This document shows, piece after piece, positions 10,840 through 20,189 of a stretch of DNA of 64,000 nucleotides. Source of the stretch: Rhodobacter sp. 24-YEA-8 (GTDB lineage: Bacteria > Pseudomonadota > Alphaproteobacteria > Rhodobacterales > Rhodobacteraceae); NCBI RefSeq assembly GCF_900105075.1, contig NZ_FNSK01000006.1, positions 124,001 through 188,000 of the forward strand. The letters run 5' to 3'. Made by a program: the position numbers and the translations under genes. The notes beneath the pieces were generated by a model, which was not told the DNA's origin, did no database searches, and saw nothing but the letters and a program-made list of their open reading frames with translations. The first letter of the stretch is position 1. Every line of letters starts with the position of its first letter.

Positions 10840-11461
10840 GCAGTTAAATTTTCGACCAGATCAGACTACGGCTCAGGGCCAGATCAGCGCCTCAGCCAGG
10901 ATCTGACATGCCAGGGCGACGAGAAATATTATCACATGATTTCTGTATGTTACCGAATACAGGATCGCGGACTAACCAGACCCGCACCGGGTGAGTCGCA
11001 GCCTGCCACTCGCCCGTCCGGAGAAATGCCAGCTCCGCACCGTCGTTCCGCAGCGCAACCCGCCCGACCCGGGATCAGAGCAGCGAAACTCCGGATCGCG
11101 GCGGTCCAGACGCGGGGGCAAAGCACGAGGTCGGAAAACTCTGCCCGCGAGCGATCCAACCCTGGGGAGTGGATCAAATCAGCTACCGGCTCCGGTTGCT
11201 GCGGAATGAAACTTCAGCAGGTCAATCGCAGGTCTGCATTACGTCGTCTCATGGCTCGCTCTGAAACCGGCCTTGGCTCTCATCCGGGTAAAGCTGCCCG
11301 AAGTCCCGGCCGTGTTGCCCTGCGCTTGCTGGAAGCTCGGGTAACTGCCAGATAATCTGAGCAGTGGTGTTCCCCTGACACAGCCGGCCCAGCCGATGGC
11401 ACCTACCAGAACTACCGGGTCTCATCGGTGACCTCGATGCCGCGCTTATGCTGCTGAAGCT
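10840..11461. other. Intergenic region without a recognisable gene
   Basis: About 620 bases between the CUT2 promoter and the end of the GntR gene. Short open frames exist on both strands, but none has a recognisable motif, a good ribosome site or family resemblance. It may be decayed sequence separating two catabolic modules. I see no RNA gene, repeat or insertion-sequence end. Confidence 0.5.
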
Positions 11462-12163
11462 TTACTCCCGGTCATGCGCCGGGGTGTAATGCTCCCTCAG
11501 AAGGACATCGATATCCTCTAATTCGCCATTGGCGATGAAATCTGCGAAGTGACGGTGGAGCGCAACTTCGCTGGTACGGTCTGCGACACGCGCCCAATCG
11601 CGCAGAAAGACAATCAGACAATGCTGGGCCAGACCTTCCCAGATCTTTGCCGCGAGCTCGTTGCCTGAATGTCTCAGAATGGCACGGTGGAAGGCAAGGT
11701 CTGTCTTCCCAAGCAGCAAAGTATCGTCAGACCCCGCCAGGTCACGCATCTGGGAAATATGCTCTTCCAGCTCCTCCAAAAGTTCAGAGCGGTCGAAATT
11801 CTCAGACATGACGCGCCGCAATACCACCCGTTCGATCGAATGGCGGACCTCATAAAGATTATCAATGAACGCATCCGAGTAATCGGCAACCTTAAGGCCC
11901 CGCTGATCGCTCTCGACCAATACGCCCCGCAGGTGAAGTTTCTGCAAGGCTTCACGCGCGGGCATCCGGCTGACATTCAGCGTCGCTGCCAGCTCGGCTT
12001 CGGTGATCCGGTCGCCCGGGCTTTTCTCTCCAAGCGCAATGGCCAGGACGATGCGTTCCTCGACCTCGTCTGCGGTGGTTCGGGGCCGGGGAATGGCCGA
12101 AAGCGCGCTTGGTCGCGCTGAGGCTGTCACCTGGGCATCTCGCGGCCGAATTCTGGTCTCCAA
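11462..12163 (-). CDS. GntR-family regulator, FCD (FadR) subfamily
   Basis: A 233-residue protein with a winged helix-turn-helix near residues 30-95 (ITEAELAATLNVSRMPAREA) and an all-helical FCD effector domain. FCD metal-ligand positions are suggested by DLAFHRAILRHSGN and the C-terminal ALHRHFADFI. It is the last gene in the direction of the sugar-acid operon that starts at 19568. It probably represses that operon through the palindrome at 19704-19715, released by a sugar acid or keto-acid intermediate. Confidence 0.9.
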   Translation of the reverse strand: METRIRPRDAQVTASARPSALSAIPRPRTTADEVEERIVLAIALGEKSPGDRITEAELAATLNVSRMPAREALQKLHLRGVLVESDQRGLKVADYSDAFIDNLYEVRHSIERVVLRRVMSENFDRSELLEELEEHISQMRDLAGSDDTLLLGKTDLAFHRAILRHSGNELAAKIWEGLAQHCLIVFLRDWARVADRTSEVALHRHFADFIANGELEDIDVLLREHYTPAHDRE

Positions 12164-12278
12164 ACCGGGAACCCCTCATTGAGTATTTCTAGATTACACG
12201 TACTGAACTCTTGGGCCATTTATGCGGCGGCAGCACCAAAATGAAAAGCGCAGCCTGAAAAACCGCGAAACCCAGCTT

Positions 12279-13037
12279 CTATTCGCGTTGTGTCACACGC
12301 AGGAAAGCCCTGGTCCGCTCCATTTTTGGGGTGTCAAAAAATTCCTGAGGTGGGGCGTCTTCAACGATTACCCCCTGGTCCATGAAGATCACCCGATCGG
12401 CGACCTGGCGGGCAAAACCCATTTCATGGGTGACCACCAGCATCGTCATGCCCTCGGCCGCAAGCGCCTTCATAACCTCCAGCACTTCGCCCACCAGTTC
12501 GGGGTCAAGTGCGGAGGTCGGCTCATCAAAGAGCATCGCCTTTGGCTCCATCGCCAGGGCCCTCGCAATGGCAACCCTTTGTTTCTGGCCACCTGACAGT
12601 TCCTCGGGCCATGCATCGATCTTGGCACCAAGGCCCACCCGCTCCAGCAGATCTCGCGCCTTCGCCTCCGCCTGCGCCCGCGGCAGCTTTCGGACCCGCA
12701 TGGGAGCTTCGGTGACATTCGCCAGCGCATCCATATGCGGGAACAGGTTGAAATCCTGAAACACCATGCCGAATTCGCGCCTTGTTTCATCAATCTCGGC
12801 TCTTGAGCGCGAGATCATCCGACCATTCCTGAAATCACGGTAGGCCAGTTTTCCATCAAGGGTGATCTGGCCTGCCTCCGGCTGCTCCAGATAGTTCACG
12901 CAGCGCAGCAGCGTGGACTTGCCCGATCCTGACGGACCGATGATGCAAACCACATCCCCCTTCGCGACATTCAGAGAGACCCCGTTCAAAACCTTGAGCG
13001 GGCCGTAAGACTTCTCAATCCCTTCAAGCCTGATCAT
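12279..13037 (-). CDS. Polar amino acid-type ABC transporter ATP-binding protein
   Basis: The 252-residue ATPase has Walker [10 protein letters not shown] near residue 36, the signature [15 protein letters not shown] and Walker [12 protein letters not shown]. The H-loop (VVTHEMGFA) and overall pattern place it in the GlnQ/HisP (PAAT) family. It overlaps the permease stop by 4 bases. With the permease and binding protein it makes a complete importer inside a sugar-acid catabolic operon, an unusual pairing. Confidence 0.93.
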   Translation of the reverse strand: MIRLEGIEKSYGPLKVLNGVSLNVAKGDVVCIIGPSGSGKSTLLRCVNYLEQPEAGQITLDGKLAYRDFRNGRMISRSRAEIDETRREFGMVFQDFNLFPHMDALANVTEAPMRVRKLPRAQAEAKARDLLERVGLGAKIDAWPEELSGGQKQRVAIARALAMEPKAMLFDEPTSALDPELVGEVLEVMKALAAEGMTMLVVTHEMGFARQVADRVIFMDQGVIVEDAPPQEFFDTPKMERTRAFLRVTQRE

Positions 13038-13732
13038 ATCCGGCCTCCCTTTGCGCGGCGCTTTTTCGTGCCTGCATAACCCCTGGAAATGCGGGCCTCG
13101 AGTTTTCGGACAAAGATTGCAGCCGGATAGCCGACGCTGAAATACATAATCATGCAGACCGTATAGATGGTGAAATACTGGTAGCTACGCGCCGCGATGA
13201 TCTGGCCCGAGAATAACAACTCCTGAACCGTCACCACCGAGGCCAGGGCGGTATCTTTAAACAGCGAGATGAAATAGTTGCCCAGGGCCGGTGTTACCGT
13301 GCGGATGGCCTGCGGCAGAATGATCCGGATGAACCCCTGCTGCCGTGACATGCCAAGGGCGGCATAGGCCTGAAACTGACCCTTTGGCACCGACAGGATG
13401 CCTGCACGATAGACCTCGCTGAGATAGGCCGTGTAGTGCAGCGTGAGCGCAAGCATGGCGGCCGTAAGCCCATTAAGCCGTATGCCCACACCGGGCAGCA
13501 CGAAATAGAGATAGACCAGTTGCAGCACCAGCGGCGTGCCACGCAACACTTCGACATAGACCCCTGAAATGAAGCGGATCAGGAAGTTCTCGGACATCCG
13601 GCCGAGTGCGACAGGTATGGCAAGCGTCAAGCTCAGGGTAATCACAACCAGCGTCATGCCAATCGTGACGGCGAAGCCTTTCAGCAGGGTGGGATAATAT
13701 TCCGCCACCACTGAAAAATTCAGAAGATCCAT
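13034..13732 (-). CDS. Polar amino acid-type ABC transporter permease (HisM/GlnP family)
   Basis: About 232 residues with around five membrane segments and the typical [19 protein letters not shown] and [20 protein letters not shown] (EAA-loop) motifs of His/Glu/Gln permeases. I start at MDLLNFSV (13732), behind GAGGTGG; a longer in-frame start at 13765 lacks a site. A single permease gene implies a homodimeric pore. Confidence 0.92.
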   Translation of the reverse strand: MDLLNFSVVAEYYPTLLKGFAVTIGMTLVVITLSLTLAIPVALGRMSENFLIRFISGVYVEVLRGTPLVLQLVYLYFVLPGVGIRLNGLTAAMLALTLHYTAYLSEVYRAGILSVPKGQFQAYAALGMSRQQGFIRIILPQAIRTVTPALGNYFISLFKDTALASVVTVQELLFSGQIIAARSYQYFTIYTVCMIMYFSVGYPAAIFVRKLEARISRGYAGTKKRRAKGGRI

Positions 13733-13798
13733 CGGGCCACCTCGGTGAACCGGGGCGCGACACACGCAAACGCGTCTGCGCGCCCCGTAATTTAGGGG

Positions 13799-14677
13799 TT
13801 AGTTGGAAACCGGGAAGTAGAAGAGATTACGGTCAGTCAGACCATAATTCCTCAGCACGCCCGATACTTGCCCATTGCCGCGCACTTCGGCCAGCGCCAT
13901 CGACATAGCGCTGCGCAGCATGCAATCTTCCATGCGGATACCGTAACGCGCATAGCCATAGCCGTATTGGAAGATCAGCTCATCCGGGATTTCCACCCCT
14001 GCGACCATCTCAATCGACTCGTCTTTGTTTTCGGCGATATAGGTCGCCACCTTGATGTCGTCTTCCAGGATCACGTCGACGCGGCCTTGCGACAGGCTTA
14101 TGAATTGGTCAGCGTCGGTCTGGAACGGGACCACGTCAACGCCCAGCGAACGCAGGTACTCATCAGCCGCCGAACCCGCGATGGCACCCACGCTATGGTC
14201 CTTCAGATCCTCAAAAGAGTGGATCGCTTTGGGATTGCCCTTGCCGACGGTGATTGCCGGACCATACCACCAGCCGGGGCCGGTGAAGCTGACAACCTTA
14301 AGACGATCGGGAGTGACGTGGATGTTGGCCGCAACCATGTCGATCCGCTCGGAAATCAGCGACGGCGTCAGAGAAGGGAACGGCGCGACTTCGTACGTGA
14401 TCTTGTCAATGCCAAGCCAGCCGAGCGCTGCCTCGACGATTTCGACATCGATGCCCGACGCCTTGCCCGTCGCAGGATCAAGCGAGGTATAGGGCGGGCT
14501 GGGGCTGATCCCAAGGGTGATACCATTGGTCTGCGCATCCGACAGCGAGGTGTCACCGGCGCAGGCCTCGAAACCCGGGGTGAATTCAAAGCGGGCGGCT
14601 GCATCCTGCGCCAGCACGGGGGCCGCGAAGGTCAGCGTCGCGGCAAGGGAGAACCCTAGTTTGATTGCCGTGGTCAT
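13799..14677 (-). CDS. Periplasmic substrate-binding protein, family 3 (SBP_bac_3)
   Basis: A 292-residue protein with a signal peptide ending near VLAQ-DA (about residue 24). It has the family-3 ligand fold: GITLGISPSPPYTSLDPATG near the start, then GIDVEIVEA, and the domain-crossing strands near VGAIAGSAADEYLRS. Family-3 proteins usually bind amino acids or opines, but some bind carboxylates or betaines. Given the sugar-acid enzymes upstream, the ligand may be an acidic or amino-sugar-like compound. It begins about 150 bases after the SDR stop, past a stable hairpin. Confidence 0.9.
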   Translation of the reverse strand: MTTAIKLGFSLAATLTFAAPVLAQDAAARFEFTPGFEACAGDTSLSDAQTNGITLGISPSPPYTSLDPATGKASGIDVEIVEAALGWLGIDKITYEVAPFPSLTPSLISERIDMVAANIHVTPDRLKVVSFTGPGWWYGPAITVGKGNPKAIHSFEDLKDHSVGAIAGSAADEYLRSLGVDVVPFQTDADQFISLSQGRVDVILEDDIKVATYIAENKDESIEMVAGVEIPDELIFQYGYGYARYGIRMEDCMLRSAMSMALAEVRGNGQVSGVLRNYGLTDRNLFYFPVSN

Positions 14678-14805
14678 GGGGTCATACTTTCCTGTTGGTT
14701 TCGGTTATTTTTAACTGGACAGAAATTACGGTCAGGCCGTAGCCGGGCTTATCGCGGCGTCACGCCTCCTTTCTTCTTCAAGGGGATGGTGAAATCATCG
14801 TAATC

Positions 14806-14827
14806 GTCCCGGGTCCGGGCCCGGGAC
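14806..14827 (-). terminator. Hairpin directly after the SDR stop codon, before the transporter genes
   Basis: GTCCCGGG (14806-14813) pairs perfectly with CCCGGGAC (14820-14827) over a 6-base loop. It abuts the stop codon and has no U-run. It probably attenuates or protects mRNA between the enzyme genes and the binding-protein gene. Confidence 0.5.
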
Positions 14828-15592
14828 TCAGATGGTTATGCCTCCGTCGACATTGATGGCCTGACCGGTGATAAAGGCCCCCTCATCCGAGGCCAGGAAG
14901 GCGCAGATCCCCGCGATCTCTTCTGGCGTGCCAAGACGGCCCAGGGGCTGACGATCGACAAAGGATTTCAGCGCGGCCTCTCGAGAGTTCATCTGTTGAC
15001 CCAACGCGGTGATCCGCTCTTCCAAAGATGGCGAATGAACCGTTCCGGGGCAGACAGAATTGGCGCGGATCCGGTGCCCGACATAATCCGCAGCGATGGA
15101 TTTGGTCAGGGCGATGACGCCGCCTTTGGCGGCACCGTAAGCCGCCCGACGCGGGAAGCCCTTGATCGAAGAGACCACCGAGCCGATGGTGATGATCGAT
15201 CCCCCGGCCTGTTTCATCCTGGGGACTGCCGCGCCAAGGACGTGAAAGGCACTGTTCAGGGTTATCGCGATGGACCGATGCCATTCCTCAGCTTCGCATT
15301 CTTCGATGCTGCCCTGATGCACATAGCCAACCGCGTGAACCAGAATGTCGACCTGTTCAAAGCCCGCGAAATAGTCAGCGACAGCATTCGCGTCGGTTGC
15401 ATCCAGTTTGGTGCGTTCGCCAGCCGAGAAACTCGCCAATGCCGCCTCGTTCAGATCCGAGGCAAAAACCCGCGCGCCTTCGGCTGCCAGCCGCTCGGCG
15501 ACCGCGCGGCCGATGCCCTGCCCCGCCGCCGTTACAACCGCCACTTTGCCGGCCAGACGCTCCGTCGGGACAAGGTTCAACGCGCCGGTCAT
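14828..15592 (-). CDS. SDR-family dehydrogenase, likely 2-keto-3-deoxy-sugar-acid dehydrogenase
   Basis: From MTGALNLV (15592, behind AAGGGG) the protein has 254 residues. A longer open frame upstream overlaps the FAH gene and is not real. SDR motifs are TAAGQGIG near residue 22, a VHAVG segment in place of NNAG, Ser in TIGSVVSS, and YGAAK for the catalytic Tyr/Lys. The sequence style is that of 2-keto-3-deoxy-L-fuconate dehydrogenase/DHRS6-like enzymes. Next to an FAH hydrolase and enolase-superfamily dehydratases this fits oxidation of a 2-keto-3-deoxy acid to a 2,4-diketo acid. Assignment is by context. Confidence 0.82.
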   Translation of the reverse strand: MTGALNLVPTERLAGKVAVVTAAGQGIGRAVAERLAAEGARVFASDLNEAALASFSAGERTKLDATDANAVADYFAGFEQVDILVHAVGYVHQGSIEECEAEEWHRSIAITLNSAFHVLGAAVPRMKQAGGSIITIGSVVSSIKGFPRRAAYGAAKGGVIALTKSIAADYVGHRIRANSVCPGTVHSPSLEERITALGQQMNSREAALKSFVDRQPLGRLGTPEEIAGICAFLASDEGAFITGQAINVDGGITI

Positions 15593-16449
15593 TTCACGCC
15601 CCTTTGTGAGATCGGGGTCACAATCTGCCGCTGCACACCCAGTCCCTTGATGCCCACTTCCATCACATCGCCGGGTTTCAGCCAGCGTGGCTCTTTCATG
15701 CCAAGGGCCACGCCAGGAGGGGTGCCGGTGCAGATCAGATCGCCGGGCCTCAGCTCGCAGAAAGCGCTCATGTAAGAGATGATCGTGGCCGGATCGAAGA
15801 TCATCTTCGCGGTCGTGCCGGTCTGCATCCGTTGACCATTCACGCTGAGCCAAAGATCCAGTGCCGCGATGTCGCCCAGTTCATCAGCCGAGGCGATAAA
15901 TGGACCGGTCGGGCAGAAGTGCGGATAGCTTTTGCCCTTGATCCACTGCCCGCCGCGTTCGATCTGCCAGGCCCGCTCGGACACGTCATTGACAATCGTA
16001 TAGCCCAGCACATGCGAGAGCGCGTCTTCGCGGGCGATGTTCAGGCCCCCCTTGCCGATGACGATGCCAAGCTCCACCTCCCAGTCGAGTTTGGTCATGG
16101 ATTCGGACCAATAGACCGGATCATCCGCGCCGCAATAGGTAGTCGAACCTTTGCTGAACAGGATCGGTTCACTCGGGACCGGCATGCCAGATTCAGCGGC
16201 GTGATCAGAATAGTTTAACCCGATGCACCAGATGTTCGGCGGCTGTGCGATGGGCGGCAAAAGCCGCACAGTGGCGCTGTCAATGACAGGCAGGCTATCC
16301 ACTGCGACTGCAGCAAGAACCGATGCCAGCTCAGCCGCATTCTCCGCGGTAAAATCCGTTACTATGCCCGAGACATCGCGCGCTGCCCCCGCATCGTCCA
16401 GCAAACAGGGGATGATGCGACCGGATTGTTCTAAGCGTTGCAGTTTCAT
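15589..16449 (-). CDS. Fumarylacetoacetate hydrolase-family protein, likely 2,4-diketo-3-deoxy-acid hydrolase
   Basis: The 286-residue protein has an N-terminal beta domain and an FAH catalytic domain. Visible motifs are CIGLNYSDHAAESG (catalytic His), the metal ligands in KLDWEVELGIVIG, and the late ICTGTPPGVALGM. In oxidative sugar-acid pathways such enzymes split a 2,4-diketo-3-deoxy acid into pyruvate and a hydroxy acid. Its stop overlaps the SDR start by 4 bases, as expected for consecutive steps. Ureidoglycolate lyase-like activity is an alternative. Confidence 0.88.
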   Translation of the reverse strand: MKLQRLEQSGRIIPCLLDDAGAARDVSGIVTDFTAENAAELASVLAAVAVDSLPVIDSATVRLLPPIAQPPNIWCIGLNYSDHAAESGMPVPSEPILFSKGSTTYCGADDPVYWSESMTKLDWEVELGIVIGKGGLNIAREDALSHVLGYTIVNDVSERAWQIERGGQWIKGKSYPHFCPTGPFIASADELGDIAALDLWLSVNGQRMQTGTTAKMIFDPATIISYMSAFCELRPGDLICTGTPPGVALGMKEPRWLKPGDVMEVGIKGLGVQRQIVTPISQRGVK

Positions 16450-16502
16450 AGGCGGTATTCCTCAGAAGCTTTTGCGGCGCGCCTTAGGGCGCGAGGTCAG
16501 GA

Positions 16503-17231
16503 TCAATAGGTAGCGCGACCGCCGGACAGGTCGAAAACCGCGCCGGTGGTAAAGGAGTTCTCCTCCGAGACCAGCCAGGCCACCATCCCGGCCACTTCAT
16601 CGACTTCGAGGAAGCGCGCTCGCGGGATTTTCGAGAGCATGTAGTCAATGTGCTCCTGGCTCATCTGATCGAAGATCGGTGTGCGGGCTGCGGCCGGGGT
16701 GATGCAGTTCACCGCAATATTCTTGCCGGCCAGTTCTTTGCCCAGCGATTTGGTCAAAGCGATAACCCCGGCTTTCGACGCAGAATAGGCCGAGGCATTG
16801 GGATTGCCCTCTTTGCCCGCAATAGAGGCGATGTTCACGATCCGCCCGTAATTCCGCGCTTCCATTCCGGGCACGATGGCCTTGTTCACATTGAAGGTGC
16901 CGATCAGGTTGATCTCAACCACACGACGCCAGTCAGCGTCGGGATAGTCGGTCAAACGGTGGTTCGGACCCGCTATTCCGGCAGAATTGACCAGAATATC
17001 GACATGGCCCAACGCGGCTTCGGTCTGTGCCATTGCAGCAGCGACTGAAGCCGCATCTGCCACATCGGCCCTGATCGCTACGGCCCCTCCGACGGCAGCC
17101 GTATCTGCATTCAGATCCCAGACCGCAACCCTCGCACCCGAGGCGGCAAGCCGCTTTGCGACCGCCAGGCCAATCCCCTGCGAGCCACCGGTGACGACTG
17201 CCGTTTTTCCATTCAGATCAATATTGTTCAT
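16503..17231 (-). CDS. SDR-family dehydrogenase (FabG-like), second SDR of the sugar-acid operon
   Basis: With the start at MNNIDLNG (17231) the protein has 242 residues. A longer in-frame start runs into the upstream dehydratase gene. It has TGGSQGIG near residue 13, the NSAG motif, Ser in NIASIAGK and YSASK. It could oxidise the free sugar or lactol at the head of the pathway (as L-fucose dehydrogenase does) or act on a later intermediate. The previous gene ends 16 bases upstream. Confidence 0.88.
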   Translation of the reverse strand: MNNIDLNGKTAVVTGGSQGIGLAVAKRLAASGARVAVWDLNADTAAVGGAVAIRADVADAASVAAAMAQTEAALGHVDILVNSAGIAGPNHRLTDYPDADWRRVVEINLIGTFNVNKAIVPGMEARNYGRIVNIASIAGKEGNPNASAYSASKAGVIALTKSLGKELAGKNIAVNCITPAAARTPIFDQMSQEHIDYMLSKIPRARFLEVDEVAGMVAWLVSEENSFTTGAVFDLSGGRATY

Positions 17232-17247
17232 TCCGCGCAGTCCTCTC

Positions 17248-18417
17248 TCAGGCCGAAAAGATCGTCTTGCCACCCACCCGGATCTCAACCGGAACGCGGT
17301 AGCGCTCGAGTGCCGAAACGTTGATTTCAACCCCAAGGCCTGGCCCCTCGGGCAAATGGATCAATCCCTCAGCATCCGGTGTGATTTTGGTCAGGGTCAG
17401 GTCGCGTGCCACGTCGCGCAGCTCGGTGGGGAATTCGCAGATCCGGTGCTCTTCCAGCCCTGCGAAAGGTTGCAACGAGGCTGAAAGCGCCAGGTTCGAT
17501 GTGAAGGTGTGGTTCACATAGGTCACGCCCCGGGCAGCGGCGTAATCCGCCACTGCCTTGGCCGGGCCTAGGCCGCCAATCCGACCGCAGTCGATCTGGA
17601 TGAAGTTCACCCCGCCGAATTCGATGAGATGTTCAGCCATTTCACGGTTATGCGCGGCTTCGCCCCCCGCTATCCCCACCCCGGTGCCCCGGGCCTTTTC
17701 AACCAGACCCCGATAGGCGACCAGTGAGGCACCGCCAAAAGGCTCTTCGAAGAAGGTCACTCTGTTGCGGGACAGGGCCTCAAGCCGGGCCGCTGCTCTT
17801 TCAACGTCATCGCCAAAGATCTGGCCGGCGTCGATCAGCAGAACACCTTCCTCTCCCAGTCCCGCGCGGGCCGCGTCGGCCTGGGCAAGATCCCCCGCGA
17901 GTGAATCGCCAAACGGAGCCCAACCGAACTTAGCAGCCCGGAACCCCCTGGCCCTGATTGCACGGGCGCGTTCAAAGGTTTCCTCCGGGGTCGTGCCGAA
18001 CAGTGTCGAAGCATAGGGAAGCTTGGGATAGGCCCTTTCATAGCCCAGCAATTTCCAGGCCGGCTCCCCGCGCGCCTTCCCCAAAAGGTCCCAGAGCGCC
18101 ATTTCGATACCGGACCAGGTATGCGCCGCCTGAAGCAAATCCATTGATCTGTAAGCCACCTGCGCCGCTATCTCTGCGATATCGGAAGGCTTTTCCAAGA
18201 TCTGCCCAAGCACCGAAGCCGATACCGGCTGGCAGGCGCCGTGGGACATCGGGGTCACAAAGGCCGCAATCGACACCAGGGGCGAGGCTTCGCATTCCCC
18301 CCAGCCTGTCAATCCACCGGCTTGCACCCGAACGACCAGGGCGTCCTGGCTGCCATCCGCCGCGATGGTGACCTCTGGCATGGCAATATAGAAGAAATCT
18401 ACCGCTTCGATCTTCAT
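17248..18417 (-). CDS. Enolase-superfamily (mandelate racemase/muconate lactonizing) sugar-acid dehydratase-like protein
   Basis: A 389-residue, full-length member. The capping domain is followed by the barrel: a KFGW motif near residue 158 where the catalytic Lys lies, then the metal ligands Asp in LLIDAGQ, Glu in FFEEPFGG and Glu in IAGGEAAH. The IDCGRIGG strand and the YVNHTF His near the end complete the set. This pattern suits dehydration of an acid sugar to a 2-keto-3-deoxy acid. Its start overlaps the paralogue's stop by 4 bases. Confidence 0.88.
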   Translation of the reverse strand: MKIEAVDFFYIAMPEVTIAADGSQDALVVRVQAGGLTGWGECEASPLVSIAAFVTPMSHGACQPVSASVLGQILEKPSDIAEIAAQVAYRSMDLLQAAHTWSGIEMALWDLLGKARGEPAWKLLGYERAYPKLPYASTLFGTTPEETFERARAIRARGFRAAKFGWAPFGDSLAGDLAQADAARAGLGEEGVLLIDAGQIFGDDVERAAARLEALSRNRVTFFEEPFGGASLVAYRGLVEKARGTGVGIAGGEAAHNREMAEHLIEFGGVNFIQIDCGRIGGLGPAKAVADYAAARGVTYVNHTFTSNLALSASLQPFAGLEEHRICEFPTELRDVARDLTLTKITPDAEGLIHLPEGPGLGVEINVSALERYRVPVEIRVGGKTIFSA

Positions 18418-19568
18418 GCTGCACCTGCCAGAAGTTTTGCCGCCTCGGCATCAGCCGAAAGCTCGGCCACCGCATCCGGCAGCAGGCGCAGACCCAGGCC
18501 GGGCGTGTCCGGGATCTCAAGCAGGCCCTCGTCATCCAGCGCCCAGGGTTTCTCTACAATATCATCGATATAGGGAGATCCGCCGATGAACTCGACCATA
18601 TCGGTATCGGGGAAGGCAGCCGCCAGTTGCAGGTCTGCGGCAAGGCCCACCGCCGTGTTCCAGCCATGGCCGATATATTGAATGCCGAAATCATTCGCCA
18701 TCCGCGCAATGCGCAGCTGTTCGGTGATACCGCCGACTTTGGTCACATCCGGTTGCACGATATCCAGCGCCCGCGCCTCGAACCACGGCAGATAGGACTG
18801 CCGCCGGGTGAGACATTCGCCGCCGGCAATCGGGACCGGGCTTTGCAGGCGCAGCTGACGAAAATCATCCAGAGCATCAGGATGCAGCGCCTCTTCGAAC
18901 CAGGTCACGTCGTAATCTCTGAGCATTTGTGCTGTGTTCAGCGCCCATTTCAGACCGTTCGGCCAATAGGCATCGCTGGCCCCTGCATCCACCATCAGCC
19001 GGCAGTCATCCCCGGCCCCTTCGCGGGCGGCGCGTATGATGGCCTCATCCAGCTTGCGGTCATTCCGACGCCCGAACGGCCCCCAACCGATCTTGATCGC
19101 CCGGAAACCCTGCGCGCGGTAATAAGCGGTCCGCTCGCGCATCAGATCCGGCTCTTCCATCAGGATCGAAGCATAGGCCATCACCCGGTTGCGATAGCTG
19201 CCGCCGAAAAGCCGGGCCAGCGGTTGGCCACAGCTCTTGCCGAACAGATCCCAAAGCGCGATGTCGATGCCCGAGATCACATGCGTCAGCGTGCCGCCGC
19301 GGCCCATCCAGAACGTGTTCTGATGCAGCTTCTCGCTGACGCGCATCGGCTCCAGGGCCGACTCGCCGATCAGCAATGCGCGCAGCACATCCAGTCCGGC
19401 CCTGACCAGCCGCGCGTCAGTAAAGACCGAGCCGATCCCTACCTGTCCGTCATCGGTCTGCACAAGGATCAGCGCATGGATCGAGTCTTCCGGCCTGATT
19501 TCATTCGACCAGCCGCCTTTCGGGGATTTTCCAAAGAGGCCGATGGCCTCCACTCGCGAAATTCTCAT
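18414..19568 (-). CDS. Enolase-superfamily sugar-acid dehydratase-like protein, paralogue
   Basis: 384 residues and first in the operon. It has the same order of motifs: KIGWGPFG near residue 155, MVDAGASDAYW, WFEEALHPD, IAGGECLTRR, IVQPDVTKVGG and YIGHGWN. The acid/base and metal-binding residues all appear present, so both paralogues look catalytically competent. They may handle two sugar acids or one may be an epimerase. The promoter and palindrome at 19694-19722 lie upstream. Confidence 0.88.
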   Translation of the reverse strand: MRISRVEAIGLFGKSPKGGWSNEIRPEDSIHALILVQTDDGQVGIGSVFTDARLVRAGLDVLRALLIGESALEPMRVSEKLHQNTFWMGRGGTLTHVISGIDIALWDLFGKSCGQPLARLFGGSYRNRVMAYASILMEEPDLMRERTAYYRAQGFRAIKIGWGPFGRRNDRKLDEAIIRAAREGAGDDCRLMVDAGASDAYWPNGLKWALNTAQMLRDYDVTWFEEALHPDALDDFRQLRLQSPVPIAGGECLTRRQSYLPWFEARALDIVQPDVTKVGGITEQLRIARMANDFGIQYIGHGWNTAVGLAADLQLAAAFPDTDMVEFIGGSPYIDDIVEKPWALDDEGLLEIPDTPGLGLRLLPDAVAELSADAEAAKLLAGAA

Positions 19569-19693
19569 ATGCGCCTCGGCATGAATAAGGGGGTTTCAGA
19601 CCCGCAGATCTGAGCCCGCTGTCAGTACGGGCCGTGGTGAACGAGCCAGTCGGGAATCTCCCGAAGGCCGGTCGTCACGGGGACCGCGCTTTA

Positions 19694-19722
19694 CATACAA
19701 GACACGGTATACCGTATGTCAA
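19694..19722 (-). promoter_or_regulatory. Promoter with GntR-type palindrome in its spacer
   Basis: On the minus strand a perfect -35 TTGACA (19717-19722) is followed 17 bases later by a weak -10 (TGTATG, 19694-19699). The perfect 12-bp palindrome ACGGTATACCGT (19704-19715) fills the spacer. Palindromes with a TATA-like centre are typical of FCD-type GntR regulators, so the operon's own GntR protein is the likely ligand. Confidence 0.72.
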
Positions 19723-20189
19723 GTTAATTTCTGCGCCTGAGGCTGGCTGAAGTCGGCGTAAATGGCGTTGCGATCTTGATTGAGGCCGGAACGAGCATCA
19801 TTCCCCACAGCATGGATCTTGCACAGCAGGTGACCCGCGGCGGCAGCAGCCCGTATTGCCGGGCGCCTCACACGTCTCGACTTCGACATGCCCGACGAAT
19901 TGGCTATCTGCCCTTCGCGCAATCCGATCATCGCCAGTCAAATGCGGAACAGCCCCGAAAATCCCGCCTGACGAGTTCAGGATTTCGCCTCAGGAGGTTT
20001 GGTCGCCTGGACGTCATGGCGACAACGCGAGGAACGCCCCTCCGCCCGGCCCATGCGGCGGCAGGCGCCTGGCGGCAGAGCCATGCAGACTGGCAGCTGA
20101 CATAAGCAGATCCCGCCGGGTTGATACACAGAACCGGAAGATCTGGTGCAAATCTCATCAGGAGCAAGCGTGGCCGACGCCAGCACAGA
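19723..20189. other. Intergenic region without a recognisable gene
   Basis: About 470 bases between the sugar-acid promoter and the end of the molybdoenzyme gene. Short frames on both strands show no family motif. One plus-strand stretch near 19748-19840 is free of stops and might be a gene remnant, but I cannot name it. Confidence 0.4.

Noticed and set aside
15592..15853. N-terminal extension of the SDR gene at 14828
   Set aside because: It overlaps the FAH gene almost fully, is Arg/His-rich, and a good ribosome site precedes the internal ATG at 15592.
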